Assembly (NCBI RefSeq): GCF_013167895.1
Contig: NZ_BLWC01000001.1
Location: 5,084,001 to 5,148,000, forward strand
DNA from: Streptomyces fulvorobeus
Lineage (GTDB): Bacteria; Actinomycetota; Actinomycetes; Streptomycetales; Streptomycetaceae
DNA length: 64,000 bases
Reading direction: 5' to 3'
Part shown: positions 34,838-43,974 of the stretch, in pieces
How the letters are laid out: each line of letters opens with the position of its first letter
Numbering within the stretch: position 1 is the first letter of the stretch
Position numbers and translations under genes: made by a program
Notes under the pieces: generated by a model
Database searches by the model: none
What the model was told of the DNA's origin: nothing
What the model saw: only the letters and a program-made list of their open reading frames with translations

Positions 34838-36037
34838 ATGGAGACTCCGGGGTCGCAGACATCTCTGCATCGGGCCAACCTTGAGCGCGTCGTACGGGCC
34901 GTACGGATGGCGGGATCGCTCACCCAGGCGGAGATCGCCAGGGGCACCGGCCTCTCCGCGGCCACCGTCTCCAACATCGTGCGTGAGCTGAAGGACAGTG
35001 GCACGGTCGAGGTCACACCGACCTCCGCGGGCGGCCGCCGGGCCCGCAGCGTCTCGCTCAGCGGTGACGCGGGCATCGTGGTCGGTGTGGACTTCGGTCA
35101 CACACATCTCCGGGTGGCCGTGGGCAACCTGGCCCACCAGGTGCTGGCCGAGGAGTCGGAGCCGCTGGACGTCGACGCCTCCTCCGCGCAGGGCTTCGAC
35201 CGGGCGGAACAGGTGGTGAACCGGCTGATCGAGGCCACCGGGATCGCCCCGGACAAGGTGATCGGCGTGGGGCTCGGCGTGCCGGGTCCGATCGACGTCG
35301 TGTCCGGCACGCTGGGCTCCACCTCGATCCTGCCTGGCTGGACGGGCATCAACCCCAGCGAGGAGCTGGCCGGACGCCTGGGGGTGCCGGTGTACGTCGA
35401 CAACGACGCCAACCTCGGGGCGCTGGGCGAGCTGGTCTGGGGGAGCGGGCGCGGGGTCAGGGATCTGGCGTACATCAAGGTGGCGAGCGGTGTCGGCGCC
35501 GGCCTGGTGATCGACGGATCGATCTACCGGGGCCCCGGCGGCACGGCCGGCGAGATCGGGCACATCACGCTCGACGAGTCGGGCCCTGTCTGCCGCTGCG
35601 GCAACCGGGGCTGCCTGGAGACCTTCGCCGCCGCGCGGTACGTCCTGCCCCTGCTCCAGCCGGGCCACGGGCCCGATCTGACCATGGAACGCGTGGTCCA
35701 GCTGGCCCGTGAGGGCGATCCGGGCTGCCGCCGCGTGATCGGGGACGTCGGGCGGCACATCGGCAGCGGTGTCGCCAACCTGTGCAACCTGCTGAACCCG
35801 AGCCGGGTGGTGCTCGGCGGGTCCCTCGCGGAGGCGGGCGAGCTGGTGCTCGGGCCGATCCGCGACTCGGTCTCCAGGTACGCCATTCCCAGTGCGGCGC
35901 GGCAGCTCTCGGTGCTTCCGGGAGCCCTCGGCGGACGGGCGGAAGTGCTCGGCGCGCTGGCCCTCGTACTGAACGAAATGGGCGATTCGACCCTGTTGGA
36001 GAGCACTCTCTCCCCGGCGACTCCTGCCTTCACTTAG
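34838..36037 (+). CDS. ROK family transcriptional regulator (Rok7B7-like)
   Basis: 399 residues from ATG 34838 (AGGAG 11 bases upstream; a GTG at 34826 overlaps that site). The N-terminal winged HTH (about 12-65) reads AGSLTQAEIARGTGLSAATV then NIVRELKDSGTVEV. The ROK sugar-kinase-like domain follows: VGVDFGHTHLRVAVGNL (phosphate motif), GLGVPGPID, YVDNDANLGALGE, GAGLVIDGSIYRGPGGTAGE, and the zinc-binding cluster CRCGNRGCLE. From its position between ngcEFG and xylFGH it corresponds to Rok7B7, a pleiotropic regulator of sugar use and antibiotic production in S. coelicolor. That identity rests on synteny and family. Confidence 0.9.
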   Translation: METPGSQTSLHRANLERVVRAVRMAGSLTQAEIARGTGLSAATVSNIVRELKDSGTVEVTPTSAGGRRARSVSLSGDAGIVVGVDFGHTHLRVAVGNLAHQVLAEESEPLDVDASSAQGFDRAEQVVNRLIEATGIAPDKVIGVGLGVPGPIDVVSGTLGSTSILPGWTGINPSEELAGRLGVPVYVDNDANLGALGELVWGSGRGVRDLAYIKVASGVGAGLVIDGSIYRGPGGTAGEIGHITLDESGPVCRCGNRGCLETFAAARYVLPLLQPGHGPDLTMERVVQLAREGDPGCRRVIGDVGRHIGSGVANLCNLLNPSRVVLGGSLAEAGELVLGPIRDSVSRYAIPSAARQLSVLPGALGGRAEVLGALALVLNEMGDSTLLESTLSPATPAFT

Positions 36038-36157
36038 ATAACGAATGGCACCGTTGTCATCTCGTTAAGAATTTACTCCTTGACGCTGGCCTCGCGGCCG
36101 AGTTGACTTCCAGCCACCTCGGCCGCAACGTCGCGGCCTCGTCAGGGAGGTTCGAGA
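36038..36157. promoter_or_regulatory. xylF upstream region with dyad-like sequence
   Basis: 120 bases, locally A+T-rich just after the regulator stop. AACGA (36040-36044) and TCGTT (36062-36066) form a spaced dyad around ACCGTTGTCAT, plausibly a regulator site next to the xylFGH promoter. The TTGACG at about 36078 may be a -35 element. This is tentative. Confidence 0.35.
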
Positions 36158-37270
36158 ATGAACACGCGTATGCGTCGTGCCGCCGTTGCCGTTGCCGCCA
36201 CAGCCATGGCTGTCTCGCTTGCCGCTTGCGGCAGTGCCAAGGAATCCGGCGACAAGACCCAGGAGCCCTCGGCGAAGAAGGGCGACGATCTGAAGATCGG
36301 ACTGCTCCTTCCCGAGAACCAGACCGCCCGGTACGAGAAGTTCGACAAGCCGATCATCGAAGAGAAGGTCAGCGAGCTCACCGGCGGCAAGGCGAAGGTC
36401 ATCTACGCCAACGCCAAGCAGGACGCCACGTTGCAGTCGCAGCAGGTCGAGACCATGATCACCAACAAGGTCGACGCGCTGATCATCGACGCGGTGGACT
36501 CCAAGGCGATCGCCAACGGCGTGAAGAAGGCCAAGGACGCGGGCATCCCCGTCGTCGCCTTCGACCGCCTCGCCGAAGGCCCGATCGACGCCTACACCTC
36601 CTTCGACAACGAGGAGGTCGGCCACGTCCAGGGCAAGGCCCTGCTTGAGGCCCTCGGCGACAAGGCCGACGGCGGCACGATCGTGATGATGAACGGCGCG
36701 ATCACCGACCCGAACGCCGCCCTCTTCAAGAAGGGCGCCAAGGCCGAGCTCGAAGGCAAGGTCAAGTTCGGCAAGGAGTACGACACCAAGGAGTGGAAGC
36801 CGGAGAACGCCAACGCCAACATGGAGGCGGCGATCACGGCCCTCGGCAAGGACAAGATCGACGGCGTCTACTCCGCCAACGACGGCATGGCGGGCGGCAT
36901 CATCACCGCCCTCAAGGCCGCCGGTCTCTCCAAGCTCCCGCCGGTCACCGGTCAGGACGCCGAACTCGCCGGTGTGCAGCGCATCGTCGCCGGTGAGCAG
37001 TTCATGAGCGTCTACAAGCCGTACGCCCCCGAGGGCGCCGCCGCCGCCGAGATGGCCGTCGCGCTGGCCAAGGGCGAGAAGCTCGACTCGATCGCCACGT
37101 CCACGGTGGACAGCCCCACCCAGAAGGCCGTTCCCACCGTGCTGGTCCCGGTCGTCTCGCTGACCCAGGCCAACATCCAGGACACCGTCCTGAAGGACGG
37201 CATCTACACGGTCGACGAGATCTGCACGGCCAAGTACAAGGCCGCCTGCGACAAGCTCGGTCTGAAGTAG
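36158..37270 (+). CDS. xylF: Xylose-type sugar ABC transporter, periplasmic-binding lipoprotein
   Basis: 370 residues; start ATG 36158 after GGGAGG. Signal peptide with lipobox SLAACG (lipidated Cys24). The mature part is a type I (ribose/xylose) periplasmic-binding fold: LKIGLLLPENQTARYEKFDKP, ALIIDAVDSKAIANGVKKAK, VVAFDRLAEGP, YSANDGMAGGIITALKAAGL and VTGQDAELAGVQRI. KPYAPEGAAAAEMA near the end is the hinge/exit region. It is probably the D-xylose receptor for the XylGH importer downstream. A hairpin 10 bases after its stop separates it from xylG. Confidence 0.9.
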   Translation: MNTRMRRAAVAVAATAMAVSLAACGSAKESGDKTQEPSAKKGDDLKIGLLLPENQTARYEKFDKPIIEEKVSELTGGKAKVIYANAKQDATLQSQQVETMITNKVDALIIDAVDSKAIANGVKKAKDAGIPVVAFDRLAEGPIDAYTSFDNEEVGHVQGKALLEALGDKADGGTIVMMNGAITDPNAALFKKGAKAELEGKVKFGKEYDTKEWKPENANANMEAAITALGKDKIDGVYSANDGMAGGIITALKAAGLSKLPPVTGQDAELAGVQRIVAGEQFMSVYKPYAPEGAAAAEMAVALAKGEKLDSIATSTVDSPTQKAVPTVLVPVVSLTQANIQDTVLKDGIYTVDEICTAKYKAACDKLGLK

Positions 37271-37278
37271 TCCCTCCG

Positions 37279-37303
37279 GGGTCCGGCCGCTGCGGCCGGA
37301 CCC
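37279..37303 (+). terminator. Hairpin between xylF and xylG
   Basis: Perfect 11-bp stem 37279-37289/37293-37303 with a 3-nt loop, in the 290-base gap between xylF and xylG. It probably acts as a partial terminator or 3'-end protector that keeps the binding protein more abundant than the membrane subunits. Confidence 0.65.
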
Positions 37304-37560
37304 GCGGCCGGCCGCCCACCGCGTACCCGCGGTGCGACGGCCGGCCAACGGCAGCGAGCCCGCCGGCGTACCAGCGGCTCGCGCCCCACGAAGCCTGTCC
37401 GGTGCCCCGCCCACCTACTGTCCCGCTGCCGGGCGGGGCACCGGATGGAACCCTTCCCTGCGGCTCCCGCCGCGCCCCCTTGTTTCTCTTCTGCTCGACC
37501 CACCGCGCCTCCCCCAGGCGCGGCATCCCCGCCGGTCAGGCGGCGAAGGAGATGGTTCAC

Positions 37561-38340
37561 GTGTCCGCTACGCCCGTGTTGGCGTTGCGAGGGGTCTCCA
37601 AGCGATTCGGTGCCGTCCAGGCGCTCACCGATGTACAGCTTGAGGTCCACGCCGGCGAGGTGGTCGCCCTCGTCGGCGACAACGGCGCCGGTAAATCAAC
37701 GCTGGTCAAGACGATTGCCGGTGTGCACCCCATCGATGACGGAGTCATCGAGTGGGAAGGCGACGCCGTCCAGATCAACAAGCCGCACGACGCCCAGAAC
37801 CTCGGCATCGCGACCGTCTACCAGGACCTCGCGCTGTGCGACAACATCGATGTCGTGGGCAACCTCTACCTCGGCCGGGAGCTCCGTAAGTTCGGCGTCC
37901 TCAACGAGGTCGAGATGGAGCGCCGCTCCCGCGAGCTCCTCAGCACGCTGTCGATCCGCATCCCCAGCGTCCGCATCCCGATCGCCTCGCTCTCCGGCGG
38001 TCAGCGCCAGACCGTGGCCATCGCCCGGTCGATGCTCGGCGACCCCAAGCTCGTCATCCTCGACGAGCCCACCGCGGCCCTCGGGGTCGAGCAGACCGCC
38101 CAGGTACTCGACCTGGTCGAGCGGCTGCGCGAGCGCGGCCACGCGGTCATCCTCATCAGCCACAACATGGCCGATGTGAAGGCCGTCGCCGACAAGGTGG
38201 CGGTGCTCAGGCTGGGCCGCAACAACGGGGTCTTCGACGTGAAGACCACCTCGCAGGAAGAGATCATCTCCGCCATCACCGGCGCCACGGAAAACGCCGT
38301 GACCCGACGTGCGGCGCGCAACGCGGAGGTCCAGAAGTGA
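37561..38340 (+). CDS. xylG: Xylose-type sugar ABC transporter ATPase
   Basis: 259 residues from GTG 37561 (GAAGGAG about 9 bases upstream); upstream in-frame codons cross a non-coding gap. Walker A GDNGAGKST, signature SLSGGQRQTVAIARS, Walker B LVILDEPTAAL and switch His in LISHNMADV are present. Only one ATPase domain is encoded, unlike the double-domain RbsA/XylG of enteric bacteria. That is the usual actinobacterial form, and a homodimer is expected. The stop overlaps the permease start by GTGA. Confidence 0.9.
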   Translation: MSATPVLALRGVSKRFGAVQALTDVQLEVHAGEVVALVGDNGAGKSTLVKTIAGVHPIDDGVIEWEGDAVQINKPHDAQNLGIATVYQDLALCDNIDVVGNLYLGRELRKFGVLNEVEMERRSRELLSTLSIRIPSVRIPIASLSGGQRQTVAIARSMLGDPKLVILDEPTAALGVEQTAQVLDLVERLRERGHAVILISHNMADVKAVADKVAVLRLGRNNGVFDVKTTSQEEIISAITGATENAVTRRAARNAEVQK

Positions 38341-39626
38341 ACACCGACAAGACGGCCGCCCCCGCGGGCGCTCCCGTGGTGAACCCGGACGCCGCCAAGG
38401 GCGCGGCCACCGCGGTCGACCCCCGGCTGCTCGTGCGCGAACAGGGCCTCCGCGGATACCTCACCGAGTTCAAGCGGAAGATGGGCGCGGGTGACCTCGG
38501 CTCGATCCCCGTGGTCATCGGCCTCCTCATCATCTGCGTGGTCTTCCAGAGCCTGAACTCCGAGTTCCTCTCCGCGAAGAACCTCAGCGACATCGCCGTC
38601 GCCATGGTCGCCACCGGCATGATGGCCGTGGGCATCATCTTCGTGCTGCTGCTCGGCGAGATCGACCTGTCGGTCGGCTCGGTCAGCGGCGTCTCCGGCG
38701 CACTCGTGGCCGTGCTCAGCGTCACGCAGGGCATGAACGAGTGGCTGGCCGTCTTCATCGCGATCGTCAGCGGCGCGGCCATCGGCGCTATCCACGGCTT
38801 CTTCTTCGCCCGGATAGGAGCGCCCGCCTTCGCCGTCACCCTCGCCGGCCTGCTGTTCTGGCTGGGCTTCATGCTCCAGCTGCTCGGCGACACCGGCACG
38901 ATCAACCTGGACGGCGACGGCGTCGTCGGCCACCTCACCACGTACTACTTCGCCGATGTCGCCGCCGCCTACGGCCTCGCCGCCATCGCCGTGGTGGGCT
39001 ACTTCCTCTCCGCGTTCCTGGACAGCCGCCGCCGCGAGGCAGCGGGCATCCCGGCCCGGCCGCTCACCGACATCGTGGTGCGCACCGCCGTGCTCGCGGT
39101 GTTCGCCTTCGCCGCCGCGGTCATGTTCAACCAGTACCGGGGCCTGCCCCTGGCGCTGGTGCTCTTCCTGGTGGTCCTGGTGGGGACGGACTTCGTCCTG
39201 CGCCGCACGGCGTACGGCCGGAAGATCTTCGCGCTCGGCGGCAGCGTCGAGGCGTCCCGCCGCGCGGGCATCAACGTCACGGCGATCCGGGTGTCGGTCT
39301 TCGCCATCGCGGGGACGTTCGCGGCGATCGGCGGTCTGTTCTGGGCCTCCAAGATCGCGGCGGTCAACCAGGGCTCCGGCACCGGCGACCTCCTGATGAA
39401 CGTCATCGCGGCGGCCGTCATCGGCGGCACCAGCCTCTTCGGCGGGCGCGGCCGGACCTGGAACGCGCTGCTCGGCGTGATGGTCATCGTCTCGATCCAG
39501 TACGGACTGTCGCTCGAGGGCATCGCCACCCCGATCAACTACATGATCACCGGCGGCGTGCTCCTCATCACGGTCGTCATCGACTCCGTCACACGCAAGA
39601 CCCAGAAGTCGGCCGGTCGCGCCTGA
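38337..39626 (+). CDS. xylH: Xylose-type sugar ABC transporter permease
   Basis: 429 residues from GTG 38337, coupled to xylG. About 40 hydrophilic residues precede 10-12 hydrophobic segments of the BPD_transp_2 type (for example VVIGLLIICVVFQSLNSEF, VAMVATGMMAVGIIFVLLL). The diagnostic GEIDLSVGSVSGVSGAL motif is followed by the loop TAYGRKIFALGGSVEASRRAGINV, which contacts the ATPase, and IGGTSLFGGRGR. It completes the XylFGH importer, and a hairpin follows. Confidence 0.9.
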   Translation: MNTDKTAAPAGAPVVNPDAAKGAATAVDPRLLVREQGLRGYLTEFKRKMGAGDLGSIPVVIGLLIICVVFQSLNSEFLSAKNLSDIAVAMVATGMMAVGIIFVLLLGEIDLSVGSVSGVSGALVAVLSVTQGMNEWLAVFIAIVSGAAIGAIHGFFFARIGAPAFAVTLAGLLFWLGFMLQLLGDTGTINLDGDGVVGHLTTYYFADVAAAYGLAAIAVVGYFLSAFLDSRRREAAGIPARPLTDIVVRTAVLAVFAFAAAVMFNQYRGLPLALVLFLVVLVGTDFVLRRTAYGRKIFALGGSVEASRRAGINVTAIRVSVFAIAGTFAAIGGLFWASKIAAVNQGSGTGDLLMNVIAAAVIGGTSLFGGRGRTWNALLGVMVIVSIQYGLSLEGIATPINYMITGGVLLITVVIDSVTRKTQKSAGRA

Positions 39627-39639
39627 CCGCCCCGCAGCG

Positions 39640-39675
39640 CACGGGCCCGGCATCCTCCCAGGTGCCGGGCTCGTG
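39640..39675 (+). terminator. xylFGH operon terminator
   Basis: 13-bp stem (39640-39652/39663-39675, one mismatch) with a 10-nt loop, 14 bases after the permease stop. Confidence 0.72.
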
Positions 39676-39830
39676 CGTGTCCGCGTTCCCCCGCCGCGCA
39701 CAGGCGTGCGACACCCCCCGCCATCCGATCGGGTGAAGCGGAACACACCGCCCGCTGACGGTGCGCGCGGGCGGAACATTAGACTCATCGGATCGGCACG
39801 CTCGACCAGCTCACACGCAAGGAGACACGG

Positions 39831-41759
39831 GTGGATCTGCTGACCCGCATCGGGGGACCGCGCGACCTGGACCGGCTCAGCCTTGAGCAGCTGGAGCAGC
39901 TCGCCGGGGAGATCCGTACGTTCCTCGTCGAGGAGGTGTCCAAGACCGGCGGACACCTGGGCCCCAACCTGGGTGTGGTCGAGCTGACCATCGCCCTGCA
40001 CCGGGTGTTCGAGTCGCCACGGGACAAGGTCCTCTTCGACACCGGCCACCAGAGCTATGTGCACAAGCTGCTCACCGGCCGCCAGGACTTCTCGAAGCTC
40101 AAGAGCAAGGGCGGCCTCTCCGGCTACCCCTCCCGGGCCGAGTCCGAGCACGACGTCATCGAGAACTCGCACGCCTCGACCGTGCTCGGCTGGGCTGACG
40201 GCCTCGCCAAGGCCAACGAGGTGCTGGAGAAGGACGACCACGTCGTCGCGGTCATCGGGGACGGCGCCCTCACCGGCGGGATGGCCTGGGAGGCGCTGAA
40301 CAACATCGCCGCCGCCAAGGACCGCCCCCTGGTCATCGTCGTCAACGACAACGAGCGCTCGTACGCCCCGACCATCGGTGGCCTCGCCAACCACCTCGCC
40401 ACCCTGCGTACCACGGACGGGTACGAGCGGTTCCTGGCGCGCGGCAAGGACCTCCTGGAGCGCACGCCCGTCGTCGGGAGGCCGCTGTACGGGACCCTGC
40501 ACGGCGCCAAGAAGGGCCTCAAGGACTTCATCGCCCCGCAGGGCATGTTCGAGGACCTCGGGCTGAAGTACGTCGGACCGATCGACGGACACGACATCGA
40601 GGCCCTGGAGTCCGCGCTCCAGCGGGCCAGGCGCTTCGGCGGCCCCGTCATCGTCCACTGCCTCACGGAGAAGGGCCGCGGCTACACCCCGGCACTGGAG
40701 GACGAGGCCGACCGCTTCCACGCGGTCGGCAAGATCCACCCCGACACCGGCCTGCCGATCTCCACCTCCGGCCTCGACTGGACCTCGGTCTTCGGCGAGG
40801 AGATGGTCAAGCTCGGCAAGGAGCGCGAGGACATCGTCGCGATCACCGCGGCCATGCTCCAGCCGGTCGGCCTCGGCAAGTTTCAGGAGGCTTTCCCGGA
40901 CCGGATCTACGACGTCGGCATCGCCGAGCAGCACGGCGCGGTCTCCGCGGCGGGCCTCGCCACCGGCGGACTGCACCCGGTCTTCGCGGTCTACGCGACC
41001 TTCCTCAACCGCGCCTTCGACCAGGTCCTGATGGATGTCGCCCTGCACAGGTGCGGGGTCACCTTCGTCCTGGACCGCGCCGGAGTCACCGGTACGGACG
41101 GCGCCTCGCACAACGGCATGTGGGACATGTCGATCCTCCAGTGCGTGCCGACCCTGCGGATCGCCGCCCCCCGCGACGCCGACCAGGTCCGCGCCCAGCT
41201 GCGCGAGGCCGTCGCCGTCGACGACGCGCCGACCGTGGTCCGCTTCTCCAAGGGCGCGGTCGGCCCTGCGGTCAAGGCCGTGGGCACGGCCGGCGGGATG
41301 GACGTCCTGCGCGAGGCGGGCACCGAGCGGCCCGACGTGCTGCTGGTCTCCGTCGGAGCGCTCGCCCCGATGTGCCTGGAGATCGCCACGCTGCTCGAGG
41401 CCCAGGGCATCTCCACCACGGTGGTCGACCCGCGCTGGGTCAAGCCCGTCGACGAGGCCATGGCCCCGCTCGCCGAGCGGCACCGGGTCGTCGTCACCGT
41501 CGAGGACAACAGCCGCGCCGGTGGTGTCGGCTCCGCCATCGCCCAGGCGCTGCGCGACGCCGAGGTCGACGTACCGCTGCGGGACTTCGGCATCCCGCCG
41601 GTCTTCCTCGACCACGCCTCCCGCAAGGAGGTCATGGCGGAGATCGGTCTGACCGCCCCCGACATCGCCCGCCAGGTCACCGGTCTGGTGGCCAGGCTCG
41701 ACGGCCGGTACGAGAGCCGGGGCGCCGAGCCGCGTCCGGCGGAGCCCGTACGCGACTGA
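39831..41759 (+). CDS. dxs: 1-deoxy-D-xylulose-5-phosphate synthase
   Basis: 642 residues from GTG 39831 with AAGGAG upstream. It condenses pyruvate and glyceraldehyde-3-phosphate with thiamine diphosphate to start the MEP isoprenoid pathway. HLGPNLGVVELTIALH and FDTGHQSYVHKLLTG hold active-site His residues. The ThDP site is GDGALTGGMAWEALNN, followed by VVNDNERSYAPTIGG. The transketolase pyrimidine domain includes YDVGIAEQHGAVSAAGLA and FVLDRAGVTGTDGASHNGMW. The C-terminal domain has VVDPRWVKPVDE. Length and motifs are normal. It stands alone; Streptomyces often carry more than one dxs. Confidence 0.95.
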   Translation: MDLLTRIGGPRDLDRLSLEQLEQLAGEIRTFLVEEVSKTGGHLGPNLGVVELTIALHRVFESPRDKVLFDTGHQSYVHKLLTGRQDFSKLKSKGGLSGYPSRAESEHDVIENSHASTVLGWADGLAKANEVLEKDDHVVAVIGDGALTGGMAWEALNNIAAAKDRPLVIVVNDNERSYAPTIGGLANHLATLRTTDGYERFLARGKDLLERTPVVGRPLYGTLHGAKKGLKDFIAPQGMFEDLGLKYVGPIDGHDIEALESALQRARRFGGPVIVHCLTEKGRGYTPALEDEADRFHAVGKIHPDTGLPISTSGLDWTSVFGEEMVKLGKEREDIVAITAAMLQPVGLGKFQEAFPDRIYDVGIAEQHGAVSAAGLATGGLHPVFAVYATFLNRAFDQVLMDVALHRCGVTFVLDRAGVTGTDGASHNGMWDMSILQCVPTLRIAAPRDADQVRAQLREAVAVDDAPTVVRFSKGAVGPAVKAVGTAGGMDVLREAGTERPDVLLVSVGALAPMCLEIATLLEAQGISTTVVDPRWVKPVDEAMAPLAERHRVVVTVEDNSRAGGVGSAIAQALRDAEVDVPLRDFGIPPVFLDHASRKEVMAEIGLTAPDIARQVTGLVARLDGRYESRGAEPRPAEPVRD

Positions 41760-42020
41760 CCGCAGCTGCGCCCCGCCCCACCGCGCCCTCGGCCCCACCG
41801 GACCGGGGGGCGCGTCCGTGTCCCGCGCTCCGGCCGTCCGGAGGCGTCAGGGCCTCACCTCTACTCCGTACGGCCCAGTGCTCTTCGCTCTCCCGGGCCC
41901 CATCGGGTGAATCGCCCCGCTCCACCGCCCGCGCGCCGCGCGCCCTCTCGATCATGGCCGTGATTCGGGTAACGACAGGGCCCGGCGACGGACGAGAAGC
42001 ACGATGACGGAGGCAGACCG

Positions 42021-43511
42021 GTGAGCACACTGTTCCGGACGAAAACGGTCGAACAGTCGATCAGGGACACGGAAGAACCGGAGCACAAACTCAGGAAATC
42101 CCTCTCGGCACTGGACCTGACGGTCTTCGGGGTCGGGGTCATCATCGGCACCGGCATCTTCGTCCTCACGGGCAAGGTCGCCAAGGAGACCGCGGGCCCC
42201 GCCACGGCGCTCGCCTTCGTCGCCGCGGGCCTCGTCTGCGCGCTGGCCGCGCTCTGCTACGCGGAGTTCGCCTCGACCGTCCCGGTCGCGGGGTCCGCGT
42301 ACACCTTCTCGTACGCCTCGCTCGGTGAACTGGTCGCCTGGACCATCGGCTGGGACCTGATCCTGGAGTTCGCGCTGGGTACGGCGGTGGTGGCGGTCGG
42401 CTGGTCCGGTTACGTCCGCTCACTGATGGACAACGTGGGCTGGACGATGCCCGAGGCGCTGTCGGGGCCCGATGTCGCGGACGGTTTCGGCTTCGACATC
42501 CTCGCCTTCGTGCTGGTGCTTCTGCTGACGGTCATCCTGGTGTTCGGCATGAAGCTGTCGGCGCGCGTCACGGCGGTCGTCGTCGCCATCAAGGTGACGG
42601 TGGTCCTCATCGTGATCATCGCGGGTTCCTTCTTCATCGACGCCGACAACTACAAGCCGTTCGTCCCCGACGCCGTGAAGCAGCCGGCGGGGGCGGGCCT
42701 GGACGCACCGCTGGTCCAGCTGATGTTCGGTTACGAGCCCACGAACTTCGGCGTCATGGGCATCTTCACCGCCGCGTCGGTCGTCTTCTTCGCCTTCATC
42801 GGCTTCGACGTGGTGGCCACCGCGGCCGAGGAGACCAGGTTCCCGCAGCGGGACATGCCGCGCGGCATCCTCGGCTCGCTCCTGATCTGCACCGTGCTCT
42901 ACGTGGCCGTGTCCCTGGTCGTCACCGGCATGCAGCACTACAGCGAACTGTCGGTGAGCGCCCCGCTCGCCGACGCGTTCAAGTCCGTCGGACACCCCTT
43001 CTACGCGGGTGTCATCAGCTTCGGCGCCGCGGTCGGCCTCACCACGGTCTGCATGATCCTGCTGCTCGGCCAGACCCGGGTGTTCTTCGCGATGAGCCGG
43101 GACGGGCTGCTCCCGCGGTTCTTCTCGGTGACCCACCCGCGCTTCGGCACGCCGTACCGGCCGACCATCCTGCTCGGGGTGGTCATCGCGGTCATCGCGG
43201 GCTTCACCAGCATCAACGAGCTGGCGACGCTGGTGAACATCGGCACGCTCTTCGCGTTCGTCGTGGTCGCCCTGGGCGTGCTGGTCCTGCGCCGCACCCG
43301 GCCCGATCTGCACCGCGCCTTCCGCACCCCGTGGGTCCCGCTGGTCCCGATCCTCTCGGTCGCGGCGTCCGTCTGGCTGATGCTCAACCTGCCGGCGGAG
43401 ACCTGGGTGCGGTTCGGCATCTGGATGGCGATCGGGATCGCCATCTACTTCCTGTACGGGCAGAAGCACAGCCGGGTGAACGAGGACGGGGAGCGCAAGC
43501 CGGTCAGCTGA
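42021..43511 (+). CDS. APC-family amino acid permease (cationic amino acid transporter type)
   Basis: 496 residues from GTG 42021 with GGAGG 8 bases upstream. Twelve or more membrane spans; the first contains the substrate-binding break GVGVIIGTGIFVLTGKVAKE. ALCYAEFASTVPVAGSAYTFSYASLGELVAWTIGWDLILE is the conserved APC segment (spanning TM2-TM3), and FFAFIGFDVVATAAEETRFPQRDMPRGI is typical of the bacterial CAT/YfnA branch. It is likely a proton-coupled importer or exchanger of amino acids at the plasma membrane; the substrate is unknown. The 3' end overlaps the convergent NYN/PIN-like gene by 8 bases. Confidence 0.9.
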   Translation: MSTLFRTKTVEQSIRDTEEPEHKLRKSLSALDLTVFGVGVIIGTGIFVLTGKVAKETAGPATALAFVAAGLVCALAALCYAEFASTVPVAGSAYTFSYASLGELVAWTIGWDLILEFALGTAVVAVGWSGYVRSLMDNVGWTMPEALSGPDVADGFGFDILAFVLVLLLTVILVFGMKLSARVTAVVVAIKVTVVLIVIIAGSFFIDADNYKPFVPDAVKQPAGAGLDAPLVQLMFGYEPTNFGVMGIFTAASVVFFAFIGFDVVATAAEETRFPQRDMPRGILGSLLICTVLYVAVSLVVTGMQHYSELSVSAPLADAFKSVGHPFYAGVISFGAAVGLTTVCMILLLGQTRVFFAMSRDGLLPRFFSVTHPRFGTPYRPTILLGVVIAVIAGFTSINELATLVNIGTLFAFVVVALGVLVLRRTRPDLHRAFRTPWVPLVPILSVAASVWLMLNLPAETWVRFGIWMAIGIAIYFLYGQKHSRVNEDGERKPVS

Positions 43512-43935
43512 GCCGCGACGGAGGCGTGGGGCGTACGGTACGGGGCCCCACGCACCGCGCCCGGTGGGCCTCGACCCGCTGGCGCAGGCCCCGGTCCGCG
43601 GTGACCACGACACAGAGGCGGCCCGGATCGCGGGCCGCCTCCGTCGCGACGAGCCGGGCGATCAGGTCGTCACCGCTGCCGGGCGCCGACTCCACCCGTA
43701 CCCCGGGCACCGGGGCGACGCCCCGCGCGGCGCCTTCGACGACCAGCACCAGTTCCACGGGGCCGCGGATCGGGGGCAGGCCGTCCGTGGCGTACGGGAC
43801 GAGCGAGTCCCGCAGCCGCTCGGCGGCCCCCCGCCGGTCCCGCCACCAGCCGTCCGGTACGGAGCCCACGACGTTGGCGGCGTCGACGACCACCAGTGGC
43901 AGCGTGTTCCCGGTGTCCGGGTCCTCGGTCGGCAT
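43504..43935 (-). CDS. NYN/PIN-like domain protein
   Basis: 143 residues from ATG 43935 (an ATG 11 codons earlier is possible). It begins LVVVDAANVVGSVPDGWWRDR. The Asp-Asn pair and the later SAPGSGDDLIARLV and CVVVTADRGLRQRVEA are the acidic clusters of PIN/NYN metal-dependent nucleases such as YacP. Some databases call this group NTP pyrophosphohydrolase, which I do not support from sequence. It lies 39 bases after the LCP gene and is probably co-transcribed with it. A 9-bp inverted repeat inside its 3' end (43524-43553) may terminate both convergent transcripts. Confidence 0.7.
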   Translation of the reverse strand: MPTEDPDTGNTLPLVVVDAANVVGSVPDGWWRDRRGAAERLRDSLVPYATDGLPPIRGPVELVLVVEGAARGVAPVPGVRVESAPGSGDDLIARLVATEAARDPGRLCVVVTADRGLRQRVEAHRARCVGPRTVRPTPPSRLS

Positions 43936-43974
43936 CCCGGCAGAATGCCATGGGACGCCGCCGCCCACGGCCCG

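Noticed and set aside
38001..41798. A 1265-codon minus-strand open frame across xylG, xylH and dxs
   Set aside because: It spans several genuine plus-strand genes and shows only shadow composition with no recognisable motifs.
43504..43968. Annotation of the NYN/PIN-like protein as an NTP pyrophosphohydrolase
   Set aside because: No MazG, Nudix or HAM1 motif is visible; the acidic pattern fits PIN/NYN nucleases better.
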